64,000 nt of DNA, from NCBI RefSeq assembly GCF_032854445.1, contig NC_088305.1, forward strand, positions 13,149,606 to 13,213,605, given 5' to 3'. The translations under genes and the position numbers were made by a program. Positions 49,845-61,333 of this stretch are shown here, one piece after another. Numbering within the stretch: the stretch's first letter is position 1; every line of letters begins with the position of its first letter. The DNA is from Liolophura sinensis (lineage: Eukaryota > Mollusca > Polyplacophora > Chitonida > Chitonidae). The notes beneath the pieces are model-generated. The model had not been told where the DNA came from. It did not search any database and was given only the letters and a program-made list of their open reading frames with translations.

Positions 49845-50255
49845 TTTCTAACGATTTTTCCTTTCAATCTGCCCTATGTCGACAAGTTACATAACTATGA
49901 GAACTTCCAGACACGGTGTCACACACCTGGTGATGACTTTCAGCTGTGAAAATGCAAACAAGAATTAAATGTTTTGCTCAATACATACAACACGTGGTAA
50001 CTGATTATTCAACAGGAAATAGCATGGTCACATCGAAATACAGCGACAAGCCAGTTGTGCGGCATGAGCCTAAAAATCGGATACGGACTACTATGACCAC
50101 ATTATGAAACTGATTTGCAGTAAAGCCCAGCGAAAGCTGAAAGATGACTGAGGTGGTGATGATCTGGTCCTACAAATATAATACAAAAAAAATGTATTGA
50201 TACTTATTTACCTATTCACTTATAAACTAATACAGGCCGCCTAATTATAATTGAT

Positions 50256-50377
50256 TTAGCACGTGGGAATGCCTGCCTGTGGATGGCTCTGGGTTTCTTC
50301 CAGGCTCTGCTCGGTTTTCTCCCGCTATGATACTGTAATAGATATACTCTTGATTATGCCGTAAAATACCATTAAAT
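50256..50377 (+). mobile_element. SINE family A, old 5'-truncated copy
   Basis: GCCTGTGGATGGCTCTGGGT, GGCTCTGCTCGGTTTTCTCC and GATTATGCCGTAAAATACC preserve the order of the family with many substitutions. Confidence 0.7.
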
Positions 50378-51123
50378 AATTCAACAGATGAAAACTACCC
50401 ATAATATTTAAATTAACATGGATTCCATTATGTGTGTATTTTGTAATTTACGATAATCAATACATCACGATGGAATATTCGATTATAGTGTTATTTTACA
50501 GTACCTAAAGGGTATACAAAACCTGAACTCATGTACCACTTGCGGTAATTTTTAACATTCCATTTGTACCTTAACATTGCTTCCGCTGTTACTGGACACC
50601 GACGCCGACGTGCATTATAGCCTAAGTGTTGACAAGTTTACAGCATGGAGTGAAATAGTAGAGAGAAACGCGGAGACAGTGTGCTACTGATGGCAAATGG
50701 TCACAGGCGACCTGTGAAATATATATGGCCCCTTACAAGTATACCTCAGTTAGGGTGTTATCCTAACTGTTCATGTAAATCAACCTACAATTAACCTACA
50801 ATAACATAAAAAGTAAGACATAGGTACACTTTCGTATATGCGAGGTAAAAATGAACCTTCACAAGTGTAAGAGGAAAAACAGCCGAGCCGAAGGCCACAC
50901 TGAGCGCACTGCACAGTTTGGGTCATTTTGAGTATGGCGCATTTGTCCCAACAAAATGTTGTATCAGAGAAGTAGGAAGAGCAGATGGCGGCTTACGAAA
51001 GTGCAGGGCCCGTAGATGAGGTGGTGCTGTGTGTGTGTTCGGGGATCTGTTTGGTAGGGGAGAGACAACATATGCTCAAAGTCTTGAGTATGACGTTAGA
51101 CAATGCATGAAATAAATTTACTC

Positions 51124-51737
51124 GTTTATTTATTTGATTAGTATTTGAGGTCGTACTCAAGAATATTTCACTCATTCGACGTCGGCCAGCATTTTATGGT
51201 GGGAAGAGTGAGTGCTTGGGGTTTAACGTCGTACTCAACAATTTTTCAGTTATATGACGACGAAGGAATCATTAGGGTGCATGCACGTGTAATGTGCCTC
51301 CTTGTTGCAGGACGGATTTCCACCGCTCTTTTATTTAGTGCTGCATCACTGAGACGACTTACCGAAGGCAAGTAAGCCGCCCCGCCCGAGCCATTATACT
51401 GATACGGGTCAACCAGTCGTTGCACTATCCCCTTCATGCTGAACGCCAAGCGAGGAAGTTACAACTTCCTCTTTTAAAGTCTTAGGTGTGACTCGACCAA
51501 GGATTGATCCTGGATCTACCGGTCCCGAAGCGGACGCTCTACCAACTGTGCTATCCGGGCCGGTTATGGTGGGAAGAAATCGGGCAAGTGCTCGGGGGAA
51601 ACCTACGACCATGCGCACGTTGCCGGGAACCGTCTCACAGACAGAAAGACTTGAGCTGGACTTAAACTCACAGCGATTGCATAGGTAGGAGGCTCTTTGG
51701 TCGACGGTGGCGCGCTGGCACGCTAACAACCTCGGCC
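51124..51737 (-). mobile_element. SINE family A, outer copy split by a family B SINE
   Basis: The tail part 51124-51207 (TTTATTTATTTGATTAGTAT, GTCGGCCAGCATTTTATGGT) is separated from the head part 51564-51737 by an inserted SINE. The head part continues with TCGGGCAAGTGCTCGGGGGA and a tRNA-like end (complement of GGCACGCTAACAACC). Confidence 0.92.
51208..51563 (-). mobile_element. SINE family B, complete copy with 14-bp target duplication
   Basis: On the minus strand the head reads CCGGATAGCACAGTTGGTAG then AGCGTCC, like a tRNA 5' half with an A box. A degenerate B box (CCAGGATCAATCC) follows. The body has GAGGAAGTTGTAACTTCCTC, a perfect 9-bp-arm hairpin, and the tail ends in GACGTTAAACCCCAAGCACT and CAC. 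The direct repeat TTATGGTGGGAAGA lies at 51194-51207 and 51564-51577. It differs from family A in head and body, and shares only the tail skeleton. Confidence 0.93.
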
Positions 51738-52154
51738 CCTTTATCAAATAAATAAATTATATAATCATGCACCATTAGACTTCCCTTATGCGATTTATTG
51801 ATTATAAACACTTACACTTCATATAAAGATATTTAGATTTTAGATGCATATAGGATTGCAAGAGAAGTAGTTTAACCATTTTTTTCTAACTATTCATGTA
51901 AATGCTTATAAATAGTAGCAAATTACACGCCCATGGCTTAAGCAGAATTAGGTATGAAAATGCCTTATAGTTAGCTTCAATTTAATGGACGTCACTGATC
52001 TACAATCCTATATTGGCTATAGATTTAACGTCATCCTGGGGATGTGTCTTGGACCAACTTATTTTAGTCACCTTGGAAAAGTTTCCCTACATACACAGTT
52101 AGAGTTTTCTGGGAATATAAGGACATATTTCATTCATTCACTATCGGTTACCCA

Positions 52155-52396
52155 GGGTCCTCCGTGGCCGAGGTGGTTAGCACGCCAGCACGACGCAATG
52201 ACCAAGAAGCTTCCCACTAATGCGGTCGTTGTGAGTTCAAGTTCAGGTCATGCTGGCTTCCTCTCCTAGGGAAAGCCTGCCAGCACCTACGACTGGTCGT
52301 GGGCTTCCGCCGGGCTCACTATCAGGTTTTCTACAACCATAATGCTGGCCGACACTGTATTTTAACTGGTACGGGATAAAACACGAATTAATCATA
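52155..52396 (+). mobile_element. SINE family A, full-length divergent copy
   Basis: A-box region GTGGCCGAGGTGGTTAGCAC, B-box region TGTGAGTTCAAGTTC, core and a diverged tail (ACGGGATAAAACACGAATTA). It is a distinct subfamily or simply older. Confidence 0.85.
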
Positions 52397-53355
52397 TATA
52401 TATATACATTTTTTTCATGCACCAATATCCAATAAAGATATTTTAAAAAATAGTGCATTAGATTTCAGTTCAATTTTTAATTCACCTGTTATGTAAAGAA
52501 GAACCAAAAATTTCGCAAATGAGTGCCCTTTTTCAATTTTGTTTTCTTACTGATGTTCAAAATCACAGAAAAAATTGGGAAAGCAGAAAAGTTACCACTG
52601 CCTGCCCGCAGGATTTTCGATTTCTTGATAGATTCTTTGCTTTATTTGCGAAACAAAAATTCAGTCGGTTGATATGTTTACAACTGAATTGCTTTTTTTA
52701 TCCTTGTCTGTCACAAGCAATATTGAAATAGCCCGCGATAAAACATGCACATACACCCATATAGTTGCAGGAGGGTAGGCTGTGGGGTGCAGACGCACCC
52801 CTCCGCGAGGCAAAAATGTTCCGCTCAAGTCGACGAAAAAAAATATTTTGGTCTATATTTCTTACCTAGCTATTAACATTAATTCCATAGATATTTGCTG
52901 TAGCCTATATAGACCAATATTTCAATCTCGTACCAATTTACGAGAAGCAAAACGTTTTTCATTAACCCGGTATATACGTAGGAAAAAAAAAGTTGCCATC
53001 GCTGCTTGTAAAAAAAACATCACGACGGAAAGTCCGCGTAGTTCCGTACGCAGCCTGCGTAGCCAAGCTTCAAAGCGTTTCAGATTTAAGTTTTAGATTT
53101 AAATAAATCCCTTTTCTTTCTTTGCTGATCGGTGCGTTTGGTGGTTTTGCCGATTGTATAAAGCAGAACTAAACGTGGTAGGTTGACCTTTCCTGTCCAA
53201 AGCAAACAAGACTTGTCGAGAATGCTTGTGCTACGTCACTGCTGGCGCGAGTTATGGAAGAGAAGTGAGTCAAATTCAAATAGGATGACCGGTACCGATT
53301 GATGTACGCGGTGTCAGACTCTGTTTGGGACATGTACGGAAAAATAGAGGATAGT

Positions 53356-53751
53356 GGGACAAAATGAAACCGCGGGACAAAATGAAACTTTAAAATTCCA
53401 ACCACGTTCAACTTCAGCCGCTAGGTGACGTAATTTTCCTTCACTGCGCGTCGCATGTGAGCACGCAGACTTTACTGTCGGTAGGCAGAAAAGAGCTGTA
53501 ATAATTTGGGAGGTAGATGAAGAATTTTGTACAGTCCGATTTAAGGTAAGCTACTGTTTGAACTGTGAACAAATTTGTTTAACTGTTACCATGGCTTCCA
53601 TCAAAAATTTTTACATTTCGTAGTATACTGGATTTACGATGTTGACAAGTATTTCTTTTCAGTGTGGATAGAGAAAAACAAAATATAGTGTCTGGGGCAA
53701 AATGGAACACCAAGTCAAGGGGCAAAATAGAACAGTGTTTCATTTTGTCCC
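53356..53751. repeat. Five scattered copies of a 15-bp motif, candidate transposon subterminal repeats
   Basis: GGGACAAAATGAAAC at 53356-53370 and 53374-53388; GGGGCAAAATGGAAC at 53694-53708; GGGGCAAAATAGAAC at 53719-53733; the inverse GTTTCATTTTGTCCC at 53737-53751. They lie just upstream of the pogo-like pseudogene and may be part of the end of that element. Confidence 0.7.
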
Positions 53752-53879
53752 TGTATCTGTATCATTTTCCCCCATCAATTTAAATATGATTTAATTTTTA
53801 TTTTGCCTTTGAACCAATAAATTATTTTGTCTTTATTCAGTCAAAAATATGAGAATTTTATATATAATATATTCCTAAA

Positions 53880-53996
53880 AACCGTACGTGGGAAGGTCTG
53901 ACAGCAACCTGCAGGTGGTCGTGGGTTTTCCCCGGGCTCTGCCCGGTTTTCTCCCACCATAATGCTGGCTGCCGTCTGCCGTAAATAAATATTCCT
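53880..53996 (+). mobile_element. SINE family A, 5'-truncated copy with a shortened tail
   Basis: Starts CCGTACGTGGGAAGGTCTG, has the core (CCCCGGGCTCTGCCCGG) and ends GCCGTCTGCCGTAAATAAAT. The middle of the conserved tail is deleted. Confidence 0.88.
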
Positions 53997-54036
53997 AATA
54001 AAAACTAAGATAAATTTAATTTCCAGACAATCAAAA

Positions 54037-55300
54037 ATGGTACGCAACGACGTTTGGAAGGCAAAACGACAGACTTGGAATGAGCAAAGCATGGAGAAAG
54101 CATTGGTCCACATTGAGACCATACAGTAAAAGTTTCCACAACCACTTTAGGACCTCTGTTAATGATAAACGATTTATGTATTTGTAAATTACAAAATTTG
54201 TGAAGGTAAACTTCTGAACGTAAAGTTTAATACCGGCTTAGTATACGAAATCACATGTAAGTGCCAAATAACACGGTGTCATGCATTGGCAATATGTTAA
54301 GAAAAAATGTATTAAGAATTAAAAGTTAACTTAGTAAAGTTATCTATTTAATCCTTGATATTGTAATTTTGTAATGCTTTAATAACTGTAATTTGCTTCT
54401 TGGTCAGCACCTTCCTTTGTTTGAACATTTCAGACCACTTTCTGTAAGCACGTAGAAACTGATCCGGTCCCAAATCATTCAACAAAGAAACTTAAACGGC
54501 AGGAAGGGATGGGGCCTATTACTTTAGCCAACGCCACTTGGAGCTCCCCCTCTCTCTCTCCGGCAGCCAGAAACTACGTCAGCTCCTAGGACAAGAGCAT
54601 GTAATAAAGAAAATGTAAATGCTTTCTTTGATCTGCTAGAGCCTTTGCTGGACAAACACCTTATTCTTTTATACAATTTGGATGGAATTGGAATCACTAC
54701 GGTCTATATCAATCCGTCTAAAATTCTGTTTAAACGTGGAAGACGTCAAGTGCGCAGCTTGGTTTCCGCCGAGAGGTCAGCTAGTGACTGCGGAAATTTG
54801 TTTGAGTGCAACAGGCTCATTTATTCCGCCATTCTTCATTTTTCCAAGGGTGGGAATGAAACCTGAATTTATGAATGGGGCCCCACATGGTTCTATAGCT
54901 TCACGCTACAAAAGCGGATGGAAGAAACTTTCCATTTGCACAGAATGGTTTAAACACTTCCTGAAGACGTCTGGCGCCACCAAAAAGTCAACCGCGGCCT
55001 TTTAATACTAGATGGACATTCCGCACACACACAAAGAATATCGATATGATCGACCTAGCAACAGAAAACGGAGATAAGTTGCTACGTATACCGCCACATT
55101 GCCCCCATAAGATGCAACCGCTTAATTATGTCTTTTATGAAGCCATTATCAACATTTTATGATCACGAACTAAAAAAGTGGTCGAGAAACAATGCTGGAA
55201 GAGTTGTAACAACATTTCAAGTGGCAGTGATTTTTGGGAAAGCGTACTTGAGAGCATCAGCTATTTCGAGTCGCAGATCTTACATGAAGTCCATGTCTTT
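54037..55300 (+). pseudogene. Pogo-like (jerky/Tigger type) DDE transposase pseudogene
   Basis: A decayed transposase with a CENP-B/Psq-type N-terminus and a DDE domain. The N-terminal part (54037-54129: MVRNDVWKAKRQTWNEQSME) ends at a stop. The body resumes at about 54500, with several frame changes, through LRQPETTSAPRTRACNKENV, FFDLLEPLLDKH and YNLDGIGITTV (first Asp). PSKIL, SAERGQLVT, NGAPHGS and LILDGHSAHT (second Asp) follow, then QPLN, where the family has Asp as its third acidic residue. A frameshift follows, then SFMKPLSTFYDHELKKW and GRVVTTFQVAVIFGKAYLRA. The DNA-binding region between 54130 and 54420 is missing or unreadable. The D-to-N change, stops and shifts show it is dead. 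A host TIGD/jerky gene is unlikely given this decay. Confidence 0.85.
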
Positions 55301-55602
55301 TAGCTTAGGTAAAAAAAAAAAACATATTTGACGTAATTGGCCGAAACTGTACTTCTGTTGTACATGTATAAATGAATGAATGAATGATTATGGTTTAACG
55401 CCACATCGGCAGTATTTCAGCCATATCGTGGCGAGAGCAAGATCGAAACACGAGGCAGTTGAGGTTTCCAATATGGTGGTGATAACATTAAAAATGGAAA
55501 CAAATGTTTGGACATGTTTAAACCAGATTAGAATAACCAAAAACAGTTAAAACTCGAAACCCCTCATATTTTAAAAATAATATATCAAGAAATGTATATA
55601 TA

Positions 55603-55680
55603 ACATTATAGATAAATATTTATATACTAATAAATTATATCTTGTGATAAATATTTATATATTAATAAATTATATCTTAT
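55603..55680 (-). repeat. Two 35-bp tandem copies in the LINE 3' UTR
   Basis: GATAAATATTTATATACTAA and its TATATTAA variant occur twice, each followed by TAAATTATATCTT, directly after the RNase H stop codon. Confidence 0.85.
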
Positions 55681-58600
55681 GATAAAGGCCAATGGCCTTC
55701 AAAAAATTGATGACAACATCGCCAGCGATGTTGTCAAACAAATCATATATAGAGTCGACCGTGTAGAATCTCTGCCGAACGTGGGCAAAGTCTACACAGT
55801 CAACCAAGATATGTTTGATGCTATATTGGGCATCGCATCCAACGCACTCGGGAGCACTGCTCCCATCTAGTATGAAATTGTGCGTTAGACGAGAATGCCC
55901 AACACGACACCTTGTTAAAACTACTTGGTCTCTATGAGACTTTTCGCAATTATAATTGTTGTAGCCAATGACCGGATGAATAGCATGCAGTTTATTATGG
56001 AGCTGCAAGTTCCATTCACCCTGCCAAAGGCAACGAATATATTTAAGAATTTTGGACTTCATGTCAGTATAAGGGATTTTTATCTTAGATATGGGTTTAT
56101 TTAGGGCAGCTTTCGCCTCCCTGTCTGCGACTGTGTTTCCATGGATACCAATATGATTTGGTATCCAGTAGAATATAATATCTTTACCTCTTTTAATTAA
56201 TTTCCTATGTATAGCTAAAATTTGAAGGATCAAGGGATTTTTTAATTTATTATTCTGTATTGCCAACAAGCAAGACAACGAGTCAGTGCATATCATTGCC
56301 CTCTGGGCACACCCAGAAGAAACATATGATAAGGCCAGGAGTATAGCTCTGGCCTCGGCAGAGAATATTGAAGAAGAGGATGGAAGACGAAAGGAAGAGA
56401 CCCGCTGCTCTAAGACAGCCACAGTCGCAACCCTGTCCCCATCCTTCGACCCGTCAGTATATATATAAATTTATAATCCATATAATTAGCTTTAATTTCA
56501 GCAAAACCTTGCTGAATTATAAGAGGATTTATATTCGATTTATTATATTTACATAGATCAAATATTAGTTTTGGTTGTGGGAGGAGCCATGGAGGAGACT
56601 CCGGAAAAGACACCGGAGCTATATCTTCCAGCTTGATGTTAGCTCCCACAATATGGTCCTGTATACGAAGACCGAACGAAGGGATCTTGTTAGGACATTT
56701 AGTATATTTGTCTACATACAACGGATTGAAAACACAGTCGTAGGCAGAGTTTGTTGGATGAGTCGGTGATATAAAGAAGGTTCATTTGCCTCCACGTATA
56801 AACTTTCTACTGGTGAGGTTCTAAAAGCACCAAGGCTGAGCCTCAAACCTTGGTGATGAACAGGATCCAACATTTTAATGTACGACTTCCTAGCGGAACT
56901 GTAAATGATGGATCCATAGTCCAATTTAGACCTCACCAGAGAACGATATAAATTAAGTAAAACTGATCGGTCAGCACCCCAATCGGTGCTAGACACGACC
57001 TTAAGTATATCGAGAGCCTTTGTACATTTAGCTTTAAGCATTTTAATATGAGGTATAAAAGATAGCTTACTATCAAATTTTATACCTAAACATTTTGTTT
57101 CTCCAACAATTTTAACCTGTTTACCACAAAAATTAAGCTCAGGGTCAAGATGAAGTTTCCGTTTATTACAAAAATGCATACCGACGGTTTTAGACGTTGA
57201 AAATCTAAAACCGTTTTTAGTTGCCCATTTCTCGATCTTATTGAGACAAAGCTGCAACTGACGTTCGATATTATTCATATTCTTAGCTCGGAAGCATATG
57301 AGGAAATCATCCACGTATAAAGAACCCTCTGTGCCAGATGTTAATGTTTTTGCTAGGCTTTATTTTTATGCTAAACAGAGTTGGTGATAGAATATTGCCC
57401 TGGGGTAACCCATTTCCTGCTCATAAGAGTCAGAAAGAGTGGAACCCACCCGTACCCTAAACTGACGATCAGACAAAAATTCGGATATAAATATAGGTAA
57501 TCGGCCTTTTAGACCCATATTCGCGAGATCTTTTAAAATACCATATTTCCATGTGGTGTCGTAAGCCTTTTCAAGGTCAAAAAATATGGGCACCACATGT
57601 TCATTATTGATGAAGCCGTCGCGAATAAAGGTTTCGAACCGAACAAGGTGATCCATGGTATATCGACCTTGACGAAAACCACATTGAATGTTAGATAAAA
57701 GCTTGTTGATTTCAAGAAACCAAACAAGTCTATCATTAATCATCCGTTCCATAGTCTTACAGACACAGCTGGTAAGAGCTATGGGACGGTAATTATTTGG
57801 ATCAGTATGATCCTTACCCGGTTTGGGAACCGGGATAATACACGCCTCCCTCCATGATGGTGGAAAATTACCAGTTATCCAAATATCATTAAGCAAGTCC
57901 AGGAGAGTCTCTAGTGGCTCAGGTGGTAAATGATTCAGAAACTTATAATATACATTATCAGGGACTACAAGCAGTATCGTGGACCTTTTTTAATGCAGTT
58001 TTAAGTTCCTCGATATTAAAATGACGATTATAATCTTCTAAATTTTTAGAAGAAAAGGGCAATTTAATTTTCTACTGGTTTTTTAATATGTTGGAATGCT
58101 TTAGTATAATTCTCGGTAGAAGATTTCTTGGAAATTGTCTCAGCTAATTTATTGGCTATATCAGATGGAGAGGTATATATTTTATCTCCATTATTCAAAT
58201 GCTGGACTTTTGCTTTATTAATTTTGCCCTTAAGCTTCTGAACAACCTTCCAGACCTTACGCATGGGTTTGTTTGACGTAATTCCCGAAACAAAGTTCCG
58301 CCAACAAGATCGTCTCTTGGACCTGAGTGATCGACAAGCCTTAGCTCGAAAAATACGAACCTGGTTTAAATTATTCTCAGTAGGACAATGATTAAACCTG
58401 CGTTCAGCCTTTTCACGGTCCTTTATGGTTTTACGACAATCATTGTCGTACCAGGATTTACTTTGGGATTGGGGATTTGTCGAGGTCTTAGGTATAGTTC
58501 TATTGGCAACTCGTAAGACAAGCTCATTAAATTTTAATACAGGATCATCTGCTGCATTGAGTGTCTCTGGAGAGATATCAGCCTCACAGAACATCTCAAA

Positions 58601-59310
58601 TGCGATCCAGTCTGCTTTATCGAATTTCCATCTAGCTACACGTTCTAAAGAATTAGAAGTGATATGCTCTAGTATAATCGGAAAATGATCACTACCACAA
58701 AGATCATCATGAACCTTCCAAGAAAAATCAAGGAGAAGTGATGTATCTGTAATAGTGAGATCGATAGCAGAATAAGTGCCATTACCCGGATGTAAATAGG
58801 TATTAGAACCATCATTGAAATAACACAGTTCCTCCTTCGATAAGAAGTCTTCGACTATCTTGCCCTTATTATTTATGGTATTACTGCCCCAAAGGGGTTA
58901 TGGGGAATTAAAATCTCCCAATAGTATAAAAGGTTTTGGCAATTGTTCTTTTAAATTATGTAACTGTAAAGCTGACAAAGAAATGTTAGGAGGAATATAC
59001 ACTGAACATAATGTGATTGTTTCAGACAATGAAACACGGACAGCCACAGCCTGAAGCTCTGTATGCAGAGCAACAGGGCTGTGGATAATATTGTTATTGA
59101 TTAAGATCGAGGAGCCGCCTGCCAGCTCGCTCTTCTTCATTTGAATAAGTACTATATAATGAATAATTTTTACGAGTTATTTTATCTTTGTCAGATGTCT
59201 TCAGGTGAGTTTCCTGAAGACAAAGGGCAATAGGATTTAGTAATTGAACTAGCTGTGTTATTTCAATAAAATTTTCCTTAAGACCTCGACAATTCCACTG
59301 TATAAATTTT
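55670..59310 (-). pseudogene. LINE ORF2: AP endonuclease, reverse transcriptase, RNase H; frameshifted
   Basis: The polyprotein nicks the target, copies its RNA and degrades the template. The endonuclease starts near IQWNCRGLKEN and LCLQETHLKT (about 59300), then LLGDFNSPNPLWG and GSDHFPI (catalytic His). The linker has WYDNDCRKTIKDREKAERRF. RT blocks: PSWREACIIPVPKPGKD, NNYRPIALTSCVCK, QCGFRQGR, FFDLEKAYDTTW, and the active site YVDD at about 57306-57317. RNase H: YTDGSKDGD (first Asp, about 56440), CTDSLS, and HIGIHGNTVADREAK. Frameshifts lie near 59110, 57990, 57410, 57370 and 56460, the last in an AT dinucleotide run. The catalytic residues are kept, so the loss looks fairly recent. Confidence 0.92.
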
Positions 59311-59559
59311 GTCTAAAGAAGACATTATGGAGGGGGCGTATGGGGGATTTATCTTCATGTTTGGACCGAGGACGACCCTTCCGTGGAGATCGGCTGTTAG
59401 ATCTCCCTGGTGCGGGTGATGTATCCATCACATCGCATCTGAGGTTAAAGGACCAACGTCCTCCAATGATCCAAACCTATTATAAGTTTGGATAAGGTCC
59501 CTAGTGCCTTAGAGGGACGCTCTGGGGGACCACTAGGTTTATTATGATCATTTTGAGAT

Positions 59560-60640
59560 TTATTTCCGGACTTTTTGTTTGGGAGTTTTTGTTTTGGATT
59601 GATTAGGTTCAGGTTTTTCAGTTTGATGTGGATTACTTACTGGTTTTATTTCCTGTACTACAGTTGTCTGGGTTGGGCTGGAATTAAGCGCAGGGTGAGC
59701 CGGAAGTGACATTGAAGTAAAAACTAGGTTTGTCGTTTCCAATGGGCCAAAGTCATTGAAGTTTGAGTAGCAACAGATGCTACTCGCTTTACCACACTGG
59801 CAAACGAAGATTGCGGTGAAGTATTAGAAAGAGAGGCCAGTTTACGGGCCTCCTGATAAGATATATTGTTTTTGGATTTTAAATTCATTATTTGCTTTTC
59901 CTTAAGAAAAAGAGGACAGCCCTTAGAGGAGGCCATGTTATCTCCACTGCAATTGCAGCACTTAACTGTGCTGATGCAGTCAAAACCATCATGACCCTCA
60001 CTGCCGCATCGAAACAAACCAGTTTATTTTTACACTGGCCCTTGCCGTGACCAAAGTTTTGCAAGTAAAACAGCGGGTTGGGTTTGGGAAATATAAATCT
60101 ATATTGACCCTATACGGACCAATGTAGATGTACGATGAAGAGAGGTACTATTAAAAGTCAGCAGATATGTATTTAGTTTAAGGATATTACCAGCTTCCTT
60201 CGTGGTGAAGCGCTTCACTCTGATAACACCCTGTGATTTTAATTTGTCGCAGATTTCTTCTTCCGAAAGTTCCAAAATATCTTGATCCCGGTCACGAATT
60301 ATTCCCCGACAACTGTTGAGGGAATTTGTGAGGGATGTAAACACTGGTATGTCCTGAATTTTTTCAAAGATAATAAATTGACCTGATTGTTGTTGGCGGA
60401 AACATTCAATGAGAATGTCTCCGGATCTCAGCTTTTTTACGTTTTTTAAGGTCCCAGTTACACCCTGAAGAGAGCCCGTTTTAATAGAAAAGGATGAAGT
60501 TTAGAGGCCGGCCTTTGTTCACTCTTTGTTTGAGAGGAACAATAAAAGCCGGCCAACTGTCCGGTCTATTACATTTGTCAAGTGAGTCCGACAAAACCTC
60601 AACTTCCTCTTTTTCTCGGTACTTGAAGTCGTCCCAGAGG
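59560..60640 (-). pseudogene. LINE ORF1: gag-like nucleocapsid protein with CCHC zinc knuckle; frameshifted
   Basis: RNA-binding coat protein of the retrotransposon. Readable pieces: SGDILIECFRQQQSGQFIIF, NSLNSCRGIIRDRDQDILEL, SEEEICDKLKSQGVIRVKRF, then after a shift NFGHGKGQCKNKLVCF and FRCGSEGHDGFDC (C-X2-C-X4-H-X4-C). VKCCNCSGDNMASSKGCP and NISYQEARKLASL are typical of I-like ORF1 proteins. The N-terminal start is not clear because of stops around 60600. Confidence 0.85.
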
Positions 60641-61333
60641 AGGATCATTAGACACATTAGAACATTTTGAGAATATTTAAAGATGACATTTTATATATTT
60701 TATAACAATTCACCCATGTGTTCCCCACCCCCACGGAGTGCCAACAAGGGCGATGCCTGAACCTGCGGAGATCCAGCAGGATACCACACCAAGGACTCCA
60801 CATGAGGTATACTCGAATAGATGGCCTCAATGAGCAAACCCCACCACAAGCTCCTCTCTCCCACCAAGTGAATAAGGTCACCCATTAGACACGTACTACT
60901 CGATTGACCCATGAGCCACCGCCTCAAACGTAATCCCTCAAAGGAAAGTTAAAATGTATCATTTATTCTCTTATGAATGTTAGAGAAAACATTGGGATCA
61001 CGCAGAGGCAAGACATGACCAAGCGATTGATCGGACCGGGCCCATCCGACCTCCCGTCTCACTCCAAGTAAGGGCCAAAGTGACGTGTTGGGCGTGAGGA
61101 TCTCGCAAGACCAACCCTCTTTCAGCCACCAGGATTCCCGTCCTCGGAGATTACGGGTCGCCACCCACGGCAAACAGGTCGCTCCCGGTTGCCTCTCACA
61201 CAACCGAGAAGATGTGAGCCTATTGTATTCACCGGGCTCACACAGGAGAGCTCTAGGTTAGTCGACTTTTACGACAAGCTTGCCTAGAGGGCTGAGGTCC
61301 TATTCCTATCACCCCGGAAACCCCCACGGGGGC

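Larger units (their letters stand above)
49845..53350. other. Intergenic region upstream of NOP2: SINEs and a possible exon, no confirmed gene
   Basis: Contains SINE copies, AT-rich DNA and scattered GC-richer patches (about 50570-50720, 50880-51075, 53010-53480). A methionine frame at 50985 is discussed as a candidate first exon. The NOP2 promoter should lie at the left end, but I see no distinct core element. Confidence 0.5.
55371..61333 (-). mobile_element. I/Nimb-like LINE, nearly full length (~5.96 kb), decayed
   Basis: The 5' UTR (about 60650-61333) opens near CCCCCGTGGGGGTTTCCGGG. ORF1 (gag-like, about 60640-59560) and ORF2 (endonuclease, reverse transcriptase, RNase H; about 59310-55670) follow. 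The 3' UTR has two 35-bp tandem copies (55603-55680) and ends in GGCGTTAAACCATAATCATT plus (CATT)n. At least seven frameshifts break the frames, but all domains remain readable. The order of domains, with RNase H after the RT, fits the I superfamily. The right end abuts a Tc1-like pseudogene, and no target duplication was found. Confidence 0.9.
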
